Assembly: GCF_000011305.1 (NCBI RefSeq)
Contig: NC_004369.1
Coordinates: forward strand, 1,798,001-1,862,000
DNA: 64,000 bases
Source: Corynebacterium efficiens YS-314
GTDB taxonomy: Bacteria; Actinomycetota; Actinomycetes; Mycobacteriales; Mycobacteriaceae
Reading direction: 5' to 3'
Under the pieces are notes generated by a model that was not told the DNA's origin, did not search any database, and saw only the letters and a list, made by a program, of their open reading frames with translations. The position numbers and the translations under genes are program-made. Positions 50,592 to 58,629 of the stretch are shown piece by piece (the first letter of the stretch is position 1; each line of letters opens with the position of its first letter).

Positions 50592-53248
50592 TCCTCCAGG
50601 CCCAGTCTGGCCCGTTCGGCATCGATGATGCTGGCGGCCAGCTGGGCCTCTGTGATGTCCACGGCATCCGGTGTCCCGGCGGTGTCGGACAGGCGTGCGT
50701 AGACATCGAAGATCTGGGTCTTGCCCGCCAGGATCTCGAGCATGCGTTCATCGGCGGTGTCATCACCGATGAGGCGGTGGACGTTGACGGTGGCGGTCTG
50801 TCCCATGCGGTGCACACGCGCGACGGCCTGCTGCTCGATGGTGGGTTTGACCTGGGGTTCGCAGATGATGACCTGGCTGGCGCTCTGAATGTTCAACCCC
50901 ACCCCACCGGCCGTGATCTGGGAGATGAGGGCGGATCCGGCGGGGGCGTCGGCGAGGGCGTCGACAAGCTCCTGGCGTCGGGCAGCCGGCACGCTGCCGT
51001 CGATCCGGCCGATGACACGCGCGCCCAGGACGTGCTCGAGTTCGTCGAGGATGTCGAGGAAGAAGGTGAAGATCAGGGTTTTCCGGCCGTGTTCCTCCGC
51101 TTCATCGAGCAGCTCGATGATGCGCTTCATCTTCGCTGATGTCGCCGATGGTTTCGGGGCGAGCATCGCCGAGCGGCGCATGCCCATCCAGTTCCCCGCC
51201 CGGACCTGATCGTCATAGGCGACGCGGTCCGCGGGGGTGAGCTCGATCCAGTCGATGGAGTCGGTGCGTTCGGGGAGTTCATCCAGGACATCGGTCTGGT
51301 TCCGGCGCAGATAGGCCGGTGCGATCCGGGCGCGGAAATCCCCGGCGGACATGGCGGACATGCCGCGGGTGATCAGCTCGGGTTGGACATAACGGATGAG
51401 GGCGACGAACTCGGAGACCTTGTTCTCCAGCGGGGTGCCGGTCATGAGCAGGGCGTAGTCGGCGGCATCGATGAGCCTGGCGCAGGCCTGACTCCGTTTG
51501 CTCTGTGGGTTCTTGATCATGTGGGCCTCATCGGCGATGATCAGGCCCGGGGCGGGAATGTCCAGGCTCCTGGTGCCGGCGTAGGTGCAGATGAGGATGC
51601 CGTTGGTGTCCGCCCACGCGGTGACCGCCGCCTCCTTGTCCTGCCCGTGTGCGACAAAGACGGGCAGGTCGGTGAACCGTCGGCATTCGCGGACCCAGTT
51701 GACGATCACGGAGGCCGGGACCACCACCAGTGTGCGGAAGGTGTCCTCCGCGGCGGTCAGGTGCGCGGCCACGGCAATCGCCTGGATGGTTTTACCCAGG
51801 CCCATGTCATCGCCGAGCAGGACCTTCTTCTGCACCACGGTGAAGCGGGCCCCGAAGGACTGGTACCCACGCAGGTGGAGATCGCGCAGGTGTGTGGTGT
51901 CCAGCTCCAGTTCGCGGATGCGTTGCAGGACGGTGGTGTCCAGGTGTTCATCCACACCCTCGATCTCCCGTCCCAGCAGGGTGGCGAGCAGACCCTGGTA
52001 GTGGGCGGGGCGCGTCAGATAGTCATCCCAGATATCAGCCGGGGGTGGGGTGATGTGCTGGGGATGGAAGAGGTTGGGGTTGGCACTCACCCAGGCCAGG
52101 TCATCGGTAATGCGGTTCCAGGCCGCGTCTCCCTGGTCCGGTCCTGCACCGACGACGATCCACCCGGCCGTGTCAGTTGCAGAGATGGCGGGAAGCTGCT
52201 GGATGTAGTCGATCACACGGTTGCGCCGTTCGCGCTCCGCGGGGGAGAGTGCATCCGCCTGCTCGAACCGGGCGAGGATGCGGATGAGGGCGACGGCTGC
52301 CTGTGTCGGTGTGTCACCGATGAGAACGGTGTTGCGCCCAAGAGCCTCCTGCTGGAGAGTCTGGGCGGCGGCCTTCATGTGACGGGCGGTCTGGTGTCCG
52401 ATGCCCTGGGCGGTGGCGAGGAGGGATTCAGATGCCCGGAGGACATCGGCCACGGTGCTGATGCCGATGGTGTCGAGCGAGCCGAACCGGAGCCGGTGGT
52501 TGGTGGCGGTGCGCAGCGCATCCACGGGGAGTTGTTCCAGAAGGATCTCCACGCGCTGGCGGTTGATCTGCGACAGGGCACGTTCCGCCTCCGCCCGGAG
52601 TCTGACCTGGGAGTTCGGATCGGAGGCGTACGTGTGGACCAGCCTGTGGACGGAGGCGAGATGGTGGCCGTCCCACTGGTGGAAACCCGGTGCGTCCTCC
52701 CCCAGCTGGCGGGCGATCTCGGCGCGGGCGGCATCGATATACCGCTGCCCCACAGGGTGTGCACCGGGGAACAGGTGTACCCCGCCGCGTTGGGTGGTGG
52801 TCGCGGTGGTGGAGGTGTCGATCAGCGGGGTGATTCCGGGCAGCTGCCGGTCGAGGTCGGCCACCCGGGTGGTGAGATCCGCCAGGGCTGCTTCACCGCG
52901 GCGGATGGATTCCGGGTTGAACAACCGGCGCAGGAAACCACCGGTCCCGGCGCGCGCAGTCTCCATCAGCCCGGGGAGAACAGCGGTGGCGGTGAGATAG
53001 CGACGCAGTTGTTCCTCGGCCCCAAGCCCGTCGAGTGCGACCCGGGTGTAGAAATTGGCGGACCAGTCCAGATCAGCATCCCGGAGCAGAACGATCCGCG
53101 ACTGGTCCGGCTCGCCGAAACCGATCTTTCTGTGGATGTGGACCCGTGCCGGCAATTCCAGGGAGCGCAGCACCTCCTGCGCCTGCTGCGCACGGTTGAG
53201 GTGCTGCTGTGCCGCGGTGAGTTGGGTCTGGAGATGCGTCCGGTCCAT
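50588..53248 (-). CDS. SNF2-family DNA helicase/ATPase
   Basis: 886 residues. The C-terminal half is a complete SNF2 motor: VLLGDDMGLGKTIQAIAVAA (motif I, near residue 482), LIIADEAHMIKNPQSKRSQ (DEAH, near 570), LMTGTPLENKVSEFVALIRY and the helicase-C end SQITAGGVGLNIQSASQ plus QAVARVHRMGQTATVNVHRL. The N-terminal 470 residues are unassigned: a coiled-coil-like start with many Gln/Arg, then helical segments with GIGHQTARHMKAAAQTL, which looks like a helix-hairpin-helix. Not adjacent to restriction genes. It may be a repair or chromatin-type translocase. Confidence 0.88.
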   Translation of the reverse strand: MDRTHLQTQLTAAQQHLNRAQQAQEVLRSLELPARVHIHRKIGFGEPDQSRIVLLRDADLDWSANFYTRVALDGLGAEEQLRRYLTATAVLPGLMETARAGTGGFLRRLFNPESIRRGEAALADLTTRVADLDRQLPGITPLIDTSTTATTTQRGGVHLFPGAHPVGQRYIDAARAEIARQLGEDAPGFHQWDGHHLASVHRLVHTYASDPNSQVRLRAEAERALSQINRQRVEILLEQLPVDALRTATNHRLRFGSLDTIGISTVADVLRASESLLATAQGIGHQTARHMKAAAQTLQQEALGRNTVLIGDTPTQAAVALIRILARFEQADALSPAERERRNRVIDYIQQLPAISATDTAGWIVVGAGPDQGDAAWNRITDDLAWVSANPNLFHPQHITPPPADIWDDYLTRPAHYQGLLATLLGREIEGVDEHLDTTVLQRIRELELDTTHLRDLHLRGYQSFGARFTVVQKKVLLGDDMGLGKTIQAIAVAAHLTAAEDTFRTLVVVPASVIVNWVRECRRFTDLPVFVAHGQDKEAAVTAWADTNGILICTYAGTRSLDIPAPGLIIADEAHMIKNPQSKRSQACARLIDAADYALLMTGTPLENKVSEFVALIRYVQPELITRGMSAMSAGDFRARIAPAYLRRNQTDVLDELPERTDSIDWIELTPADRVAYDDQVRAGNWMGMRRSAMLAPKPSATSAKMKRIIELLDEAEEHGRKTLIFTFFLDILDELEHVLGARVIGRIDGSVPAARRQELVDALADAPAGSALISQITAGGVGLNIQSASQVIICEPQVKPTIEQQAVARVHRMGQTATVNVHRLIGDDTADERMLEILAGKTQIFDVYARLSDTAGTPDAVDITEAQLAASIIDAERARLGLED

Positions 53249-53487
53249 GGCTGTTCATTGTGCCATCCGGGGGTGGGCACGGCAGCCACCCGGCCACGGC
53301 CATGCGGCAGCGTGTGAAAGTTGCACGACAAAGGGCCGGGAGGGGTCGAAACGTTATGGGATCGGAGTAGCAGATCTATTGTAAGAGGTGGGGGTGTTTC
53401 CTAGGCTGGGGTGGTGAGGGTCACATGCCAGCACTCGATCCTCATGCACCACCTCCGTTGAAGCACCAGAAGGATCGGGAGGCCACC

Positions 53488-53808
53488 ATGAAGGACACCC
53501 ACGGCGGACACGACGATGCCCCACCCCCCAGACCACCGCGGCGGGAATCATACCGATCCCGTGATATCCAGGTGGATATCACCGAAGATGAGGACGGGAT
53601 CTCCCTGGAACTGGACGGCACCCCGGTCGAGGTCGCCTACGTCAATGGGAAGTACTACTCCCCCACAGCCCATATGTACGTGGAGTTCGACACCCTGGAC
53701 GAGGTCGTGGATCAGCTCATCAGGACCAGTGACGAGTACTGGCAGCTCCACCCGCCCGAGGACGGGGACCCCAACCCCCACCACCGCAGTCCGGGGACGG
53801 GAGAGTGA
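53488..53808 (+). CDS. MelC1/caddie-like tyrosinase cofactor (putative)
   Basis: A 106-residue acidic protein three bases upstream of the tyrosinase gene. The central stretch ISLELDGTPVEVAYVNGKYY followed by SPTAHMYVEFDTLDEVVDQL matches the pattern of Streptomyces MelC1/caddie proteins (beta-strand, DGVELHV, a short loop with His-Tyr, then a helix). In the caddie the His-Tyr loop reaches into the tyrosinase active site; here the loop reads His-Met-Tyr. The copper-passing His and Met of the DGVELHVM region are replaced by Ala and Val. MelC1 proteins normally carry a Tat signal; none is present here. ATG 53488 has GGGAGG upstream; the frame to 53425 lacks one. The family call is from motif comparison by eye. 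Confidence 0.6.
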   Translation: MKDTHGGHDDAPPPRPPRRESYRSRDIQVDITEDEDGISLELDGTPVEVAYVNGKYYSPTAHMYVEFDTLDEVVDQLIRTSDEYWQLHPPEDGDPNPHHRSPGTGE

Positions 53809-53811
53809 ACC

Positions 53812-55059
53812 GTGCACATCAGGCAGAACATCTACGCACTCACCGATGAGCAGCTGGAGCGGTTTCAGGATGCGGTGAACGGGATCAAGGCGGATGGTAC
53901 CTACGACCATTTCACCGAACAGCACCACCACTCCATGCACGAGGCCACCGTGTTCCCCTGGGAATCAGGCGGGCACCTGTTGCGGAACTCGGCCCACCGC
54001 GGTCCGGCGTTCCTGCCATGGCACCGTTATTACTGTCGGGAATTCGAACTGGCCCTGCAGGAGAAGGATCCATCGGTGCCCCTGCCCTACTGGGACTGGG
54101 CCGCTGATTCCGCCGCCGGGGCCGCCGCACCATTGTGGAACACTGATCCGGACCGTGGCCGCATCTACATCGGCGGCAATGGTACCGGCCCCGATTCCAC
54201 CGTGAACACCGGCCCGTTCGCCGGGTGGGAGGTCCTGGTGGAATGGGGCATGGGGTTCACCCGGCGCCCCGGCGGGTTGAGGCGCCAGTTGGGCCTGGCG
54301 GTGCCCACGCTTCCGACCCCGGATGAGGTGACGGCCTGCATCACCGATCTGCCGGTGTATGACACCGACCCGTGGCACCCGGGCAGTGCGGACAGTTTTC
54401 GTAATCAGCTGGAGGGATGGCCCAACGGGCCCGCGATGCACAACCGGGTCCACGTGTGGGTTGGTGGCGACATGGGGCCGGGCACCTCCCCGAATGATCC
54501 GGTGTTCTACCTGCACCACGCTTTCGTCGACCTGATCTGGGCCCGCTGGCAGCAGACCCACGCCGGGGGTTATCTCCCGGATGGGCAGGGGCCTCCGGGA
54601 CACAATCTCCACGATGAGATGGCTTATCTGGACTCGACCTCACCCACCCCCGCGAACTGCCTGGATTACCGCCATTCCATGGGCTATATCTACGACACGG
54701 ATCCGCCCACGGTGCAGCAGATGACCTCTGCCCTCGACTTCACCAATGTGATGGCCGGGGATGTGGAACGCCGCTACGCGCTCTTTCATGCCAGGGCGGC
54801 ACAACCCGTCACCTTCGAGGTGCTGCCCACCCGTGGGTTACAGGCACCCTATTCCCTCTTCCACACCGAACCGACGATCATCCACGAACCGGTGGTGGAC
54901 AACCGCCCCTACGATGAGGTGCGCATCTGGTTCGCGTTCACCGCCGACCTGACACCAGGGCCCGCACCCGCCGGGTCCGCGCAGGTCCGGTGCAGGGAAA
55001 CCGATGAGATCTTCGAGATCTCCCTGACCGGGTCCACGAGGGAGCTGAGCGTTCGATAG
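53812..55059 (+). CDS. Tyrosinase (type 3 copper monooxygenase)
   Basis: Oxidises monophenols or diphenols to quinones with a coupled binuclear copper centre. CuA ligands are His62 (NSAHRGPAFLPWH) and His71, with a His cluster at 38-43 supplying the third. CuB ligands are His210, His214 (MHNRVHVWVGG) and His236 (NDPVFYLHHAFVD). Asn211 and Glu201 (LEGW) match the water-keeper residues linked to monophenolase activity. At 415 residues it is longer than Streptomyces MelC2 (about 273), with a C-terminal beta-rich domain from about 300 that recalls the shielding domains of larger tyrosinases. No export signal. It starts with GTG, with GGGAG upstream, and is coupled to the caddie-like gene. Confidence 0.9.
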   Translation: MHIRQNIYALTDEQLERFQDAVNGIKADGTYDHFTEQHHHSMHEATVFPWESGGHLLRNSAHRGPAFLPWHRYYCREFELALQEKDPSVPLPYWDWAADSAAGAAAPLWNTDPDRGRIYIGGNGTGPDSTVNTGPFAGWEVLVEWGMGFTRRPGGLRRQLGLAVPTLPTPDEVTACITDLPVYDTDPWHPGSADSFRNQLEGWPNGPAMHNRVHVWVGGDMGPGTSPNDPVFYLHHAFVDLIWARWQQTHAGGYLPDGQGPPGHNLHDEMAYLDSTSPTPANCLDYRHSMGYIYDTDPPTVQQMTSALDFTNVMAGDVERRYALFHARAAQPVTFEVLPTRGLQAPYSLFHTEPTIIHEPVVDNRPYDEVRIWFAFTADLTPGPAPAGSAQVRCRETDEIFEISLTGSTRELSVR

Positions 55060-55070
55060 CTTGACGACGC

Positions 55071-55099
55071 CCCCGACCCCGCCACGGGGCGCGTCGGGG
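55071..55099 (+). terminator. Possible terminator after the tyrosinase gene
   Basis: GC-rich hairpin with outer stem CCCCGAC (55071-55077) and GTCGGGG (55093-55099) beginning 12 bases after the stop codon. The inside pairs imperfectly. A T-run is missing, so efficiency is uncertain. Confidence 0.4.
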
Positions 55100-55150
55100 T
55101 GGGGTGCTCGCGGCGTCGAGAAGCGTGGGCCGTGGCTACAGTGGGTGGAT

Positions 55151-55879
55151 ATGAGCGCCCGTGATGACACCCCCGCCGATCCGGCAGTCGCCTTCCTGGC
55201 TTCTTTCAATGACATTGAGGCCCACCTGCGTTCCCAGCTGAATGCGAAACGGTCGGATAGTTTCCGGTGGATGGTCCGCCTCGCTGAGAAGAAACACCTG
55301 ATCTCCGCGCAGCAGTCGGAGGCTCTGGATGCGTTCGCGGAACTGCGCAATGCCATCAGTCACGGCCCCTACAACAATCTGCGCCCGATCGCCGACCCCC
55401 GGCCCGACACGGTGGCCATGATCCAGCACATCAGGGATCTCCTCCTGGACCCGCCGGTGGCGCTGGAGGTGCTGTCCCATCAGACGGTGCGCTCGCTGCA
55501 GGTCGGGGATCCGATCGCCGCCGCCCTGAAGATCATCCGGACCACCGAGATCTCCCAGTTCCCCGTCTATGACGGTGGTTCCTATGTGGCGCTGCTGACC
55601 ACCAACACGATCGCCCGGTGGGTGGCCGCCGATCTCTCCGACAATTCCATCCTGGATGCCTCCACCGTGGCCGAGGTGCTCGATTACGCCGAAACGTCTG
55701 ATTCCGCCGTGTTCATGCCACGGACCGCCACCGCCCAGGAGGTCATCGATGTGATGACGGGACCGGAGCTTCCCTGGTCGGTGATCGTGACCGAGCATGG
55801 GAAGCCGAGCCAGAAGCCACTACGCCTGATCAGTGGCCGGGATATGCGCAGTCTCATCGAGCTGGTGGAGCTGCGATAG
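55151..55879 (+). CDS. HEPN-like domain fused to a CBS pair
   Basis: 242 residues. The first 110 are helical, with AFAELRNAISHG carrying R66-x4-H71, the catalytic signature of HEPN domains (RNases or nucleotide-binding partners of toxin-like systems). The rest forms two CBS repeats: VGDPIAAALKIIRTTEISQF with VALLTTNTIARWVA, then FMPRTATAQEVIDVM with RLISGRDMRSLIE. CBS pairs usually bind adenine nucleotides. No transmembrane or signal segment. ATG 55151 is chosen; the frame open to 55061 crosses the hairpin. Role unknown. An adenylate-sensing regulator or RNase is a guess. Confidence 0.7.
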   Translation: MSARDDTPADPAVAFLASFNDIEAHLRSQLNAKRSDSFRWMVRLAEKKHLISAQQSEALDAFAELRNAISHGPYNNLRPIADPRPDTVAMIQHIRDLLLDPPVALEVLSHQTVRSLQVGDPIAAALKIIRTTEISQFPVYDGGSYVALLTTNTIARWVAADLSDNSILDASTVAEVLDYAETSDSAVFMPRTATAQEVIDVMTGPELPWSVIVTEHGKPSQKPLRLISGRDMRSLIELVELR

Positions 55880-55921
55880 TTGCATGACGTGACAACAAAA
55901 GCTATTTTGATGATATATCAA
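55880..55921 (+). promoter_or_regulatory. Promoter and palindrome ahead of the LLM monooxygenase gene
   Basis: A -35-like TTGCAT (55880-55885), a 17-base spacer and TATTTT (55903-55908) form a plausible promoter. TTGATGATATATCAA (55907-55921) is a near-palindrome lying over the expected start point. The stretch is strikingly AT-rich in this GC-rich window, which suggests a MarR- or TetR-type operator. Confidence 0.5.
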
Positions 55922-55949
55922 CAAAATTATTGACCAGTTAGGACCAACC

Positions 55950-57071
55950 ATGCAGTTCGGCATCTTCACCATCGGTGATGTAACCACCGACCCCACCAAC
56001 GGCACCACCCCAACCGAGGGTGAGCGCATCCGGGCCATGACCCAGATCGCGCTCAAGGCCGAGGAGGTCGGCCTTGATGTCTTCGCCACGGGCGAGCACC
56101 ACAACCCACCGTTCGTCCCCTCCTCCCCCACCACCCACCTCGCCTATATCGCCGCACAGACCACCAACCTGCTGCTCTCCACCGCCACCACCCTGATCAC
56201 CACCAACGATCCGGTGAAGATCGCCGAGGACTACGCCTTCCTCCAGCACCTCTCCGGTGGTCGCGTGGATCTGATGATGGGCCGTGGCAACACCGGGCCG
56301 GTCTACCCGTGGTTCGGCAAGGACATCCGCCAGGGCATTCCCCTGGCGATCGAGAACTACCACCTGCTGCGTCGCCTGTGGCGCGAGGACGTGGTGAACT
56401 GGCAGGGCAAGTTCCGCACCCCGCTGCAGGGCTACACCTCCACCCCGGCACCCCTCGACGGCGTGGCACCATTTGTCTGGCACGGTTCCATCCGCTCCAC
56501 CGAGATCGCCGAGCAGGCCGCCTTCTACGGTGACGGTTTCTTCCACAACAACATCTTCTGGAACAAGGAACACACCGCCCAGATGGTCAACCTCTACCGC
56601 CAGCGTTTCGAGTACTACGGCCACGGACGCGCCGACCAGGCCACCGTCGGCCTGGGTGGTCAGGTGTTCATCGGGGATACGGAGTCCCAGGCCAAGGACT
56701 TCTTCCGCCCCTACTTCGACAACGCACCGGTCTACGGCCACGGCCCCTCCATGGAGGATTTCACCCGCATGACCCCGTTGACCGTGGGCACCGCGGAGCA
56801 GGTGATCGAGCGCACCATGGAATTCGCCGACTGGGTGGGCGACTACCAGCGTCAGCTCTTCCTCATCGACCACGCCGGACTCCCCCTCGAGGTCGTCCTC
56901 GACCAGATCGAGCGCCTTGGCCGGGATGTGGTCCCTGAGGTCCGCCGCCGCATGGAGGAACGTCGCCCCGACCACGTTCCCTCCGACCCACCGACCCACC
57001 GCACCCTGCTGGGGAACCCGGAGCACCCACACTTCCACATCAGCCCCGGCCAGCCAGCAGACGCGGAATAG
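55950..57071 (+). CDS. LLM-class flavin monooxygenase, CE1758-like
   Basis: A 373-residue luciferase-like monooxygenase. Signatures are FGIFTIGDVTTDPT at the start, AEEVGLDVFATGEHHNPPF (EHH metal/flavin motif), LLSTATTLITTNDPVKIAED and GRVDLMMGRGNTGPVYPWFG. It uses reduced FMN and O2, presumably supplied by the FMN reductase encoded next. I recall a family (TIGR04036) named for C. efficiens CE1758 and paired with a partner reductase. The substrate is unknown. ATG 55950 has AGGA 6 bases upstream and lies just after a palindrome. Confidence 0.88.
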   Translation: MQFGIFTIGDVTTDPTNGTTPTEGERIRAMTQIALKAEEVGLDVFATGEHHNPPFVPSSPTTHLAYIAAQTTNLLLSTATTLITTNDPVKIAEDYAFLQHLSGGRVDLMMGRGNTGPVYPWFGKDIRQGIPLAIENYHLLRRLWREDVVNWQGKFRTPLQGYTSTPAPLDGVAPFVWHGSIRSTEIAEQAAFYGDGFFHNNIFWNKEHTAQMVNLYRQRFEYYGHGRADQATVGLGGQVFIGDTESQAKDFFRPYFDNAPVYGHGPSMEDFTRMTPLTVGTAEQVIERTMEFADWVGDYQRQLFLIDHAGLPLEVVLDQIERLGRDVVPEVRRRMEERRPDHVPSDPPTHRTLLGNPEHPHFHISPGQPADAE

Positions 57072-57093
57072 ACGCAGAATAGAGGTTCACCCC

Positions 57094-57771
57094 ATGCGCA
57101 CACTCACCGTGGTCACCGCGGGTCTGTCCAACCCGTCGACAACCCGCTCCGTGGCCGACCAGCTCACCAATGCCGTGGAGGCGGCCATCACCGCCCGCGG
57201 GGAGTCCGTGGACATCGAGGTCATCGAGATCCGCGATCTCATCTTCGATCTGGCCACCGCCTTCACCAGTGCTGGAATGAGCTCCCCCGCCCTTGATGCC
57301 GCGAAGGAGCGACTGGCGCACTCCGACGGTCTCATCGCCGTCACCCCGGTCTTCACCGCCAGCTACTCAGGCATCTTCAAGATGTTCTTCGACGCCCTGG
57401 ATCCGAAGACCATCGTGGGTCTGCCCACCCTCATCGCGGCCTCCGCCGGCACTGAACGCCACTCCCTGGTGCTCGACCACGCGATCCGCCCGATGTTCAA
57501 CTACCTGCGTGCCGTGGTCGTGCCCACCGGTGTGTTCGCCGCGACCGCCGATTTCGGTACCGAGGCGGGCGTGGAGTTCGAGCGTCGCGTCAACCGGGCG
57601 GCCGGGGAACTCGCCACCCTCATGCTCCAGGATTACGGCAGCGTGCAGGGCCTGGGTGGGGCCACCGCCAACCAGGATGCCGACCTGTCCTACCGCCGCA
57701 CCGGGGTCACCCCGGGTGAGGGTTTCACCTCATTCGCGGACCTGCTCAAGGGTCACGACGGCGGGCAGTAG
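57094..57771 (+). CDS. NAD(P)H:FMN reductase, CE1759-like LLM partner
   Basis: A 225-residue flavodoxin-fold reductase: LTVVTAGLSNPSTTRSVADQ (FMN phosphate loop), IEVIEIRDL, VTPVFTASYSGIFKMFFDAL and RAVVVPTGVFAATADFG. It supplies reduced FMN to the monooxygenase 22 bases upstream, the two-component arrangement of the LLM-duo families. ATG 57094 has GAGG upstream. The frame remains open to 56917 but overlaps the preceding gene. Its end lies 26 bases before the IS4-type target duplication. Confidence 0.88.
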   Translation: MRTLTVVTAGLSNPSTTRSVADQLTNAVEAAITARGESVDIEVIEIRDLIFDLATAFTSAGMSSPALDAAKERLAHSDGLIAVTPVFTASYSGIFKMFFDALDPKTIVGLPTLIAASAGTERHSLVLDHAIRPMFNYLRAVVVPTGVFAATADFGTEAGVEFERRVNRAAGELATLMLQDYGSVQGLGGATANQDADLSYRRTGVTPGEGFTSFADLLKGHDGGQ

Positions 57772-57797
57772 CGCCCGGCGGTTCGTCGACAAGCGCG

Positions 57798-57807
57798 CTG
57801 TTAGGCC
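57798..57807 (+). repeat. Left 10-bp target duplication of the IS4-family element
   Basis: CTGTTAGGCC, repeated exactly at 60737-60746 on the other side of the element. The right copy contains the hisS stop codon. Confidence 0.92.
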
Positions 57808-57827
57808 CAATACCGTTAAGTTAGTGG
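57808..57827 (+). repeat. Left terminal inverted repeat of the IS4-family element
   Basis: CAATACCGTTAAGTTAGTGG, inverted relative to the copy at 60717-60736 with one mismatch (position 5). Confidence 0.92.
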
Positions 57828-58008
57828 TGGGATGACGGTGACCACTGGGCCGAGTGGCCGACCACAATGATGGGATCGTTTCACCGGCTATTTCGACATC
57901 TTTCGTTTAATCACCCGCGGATTCTTCCGCCTTCGTCGCGGTGGGTTGAGGTACCTGGCCAGCCAAGACGCTGCCTGATCCCATAAACTTCGGGCGGTGT
58001 GCGGGTCG

Positions 58009-58629
58009 TCAGGGGGGAAAAGAGCCCTGGATCACCGAACGACGGGTAAGCTTCAAGGCCTTAACAAATGACACCCGCACCGGAGGGTGCTCACTGGCAG
58101 TGGCCGCATCAGCCATCAGTGTCCTGATCGCGTAGTGGCAGCACAGATGCCCCCAGATCTCCTGACGCACCAACTCCGGGGACTTTGACCGCAACACCCT
58201 TTCTCGTCCACGCTGATGGGTTTTCAACTCATCGAAAGTGTTCTCGATCTCCCACCGGGTGTGATACGCCGCGATCAGATCCTCCACCGACACCTCATCA
58301 GGATCCAACAAGGTGGTCAACAACCGATGCTGCTGGTCGACAATGCCAGCCTCATCGTCACCGGTATCGATGTGGTAGTCCACCACCCGCACCATCCTTG
58401 GGGCAACCTGCCGCCACCCCGGCCCATTGCTCGGGGTAATCGTGGCCAACCATGTTCCATCCTCCAGGGTTCGCACATGGTGTGGTTTCACATTGTTCCG
58501 GATCCGCCACACCAGATCCGCACCACGGTCCTGGGCGGTAGCCCACCGGTGGAAACTATAAAACCCCCGATCAGCGACCAGTACTGAGCCTGGATCCAGC
58601 CGGTCGATCAGTTCATCAGCCAGGGTCGT
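58009..58629 (-). pseudogene. IS4-family transposase, C-terminal half
   Basis: The second half of the split transposase. From the IS256 target duplication it continues in the original frame as TTLADELIDRLDPGSVLVAD, with the second catalytic Asp in VADRGFYSF. The IS4 signature Y-2-R-3-E-6-K is complete in YHTRWEIENTFDELK, giving the catalytic Glu. The frame stays open to a GTG at 58692, but those first codons come from IS256 sequence. Joined to the N-terminal half it would give 404 residues with no other defect, so the disruption looks recent. Confidence 0.9.
58621..58629 (-). repeat. Target duplication of the IS256-family element, copy 1
   Basis: ACGACCCTG on the minus strand, repeated at 60099-60107. 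It encodes Thr-Thr-Leu in the split IS4 transposase. Confidence 0.92.

Noticed and set aside
51383..53317. A 644-codon plus-strand open frame opposite the SNF2 gene
   Set aside because: Antisense shadow with no motif or ribosome binding site.
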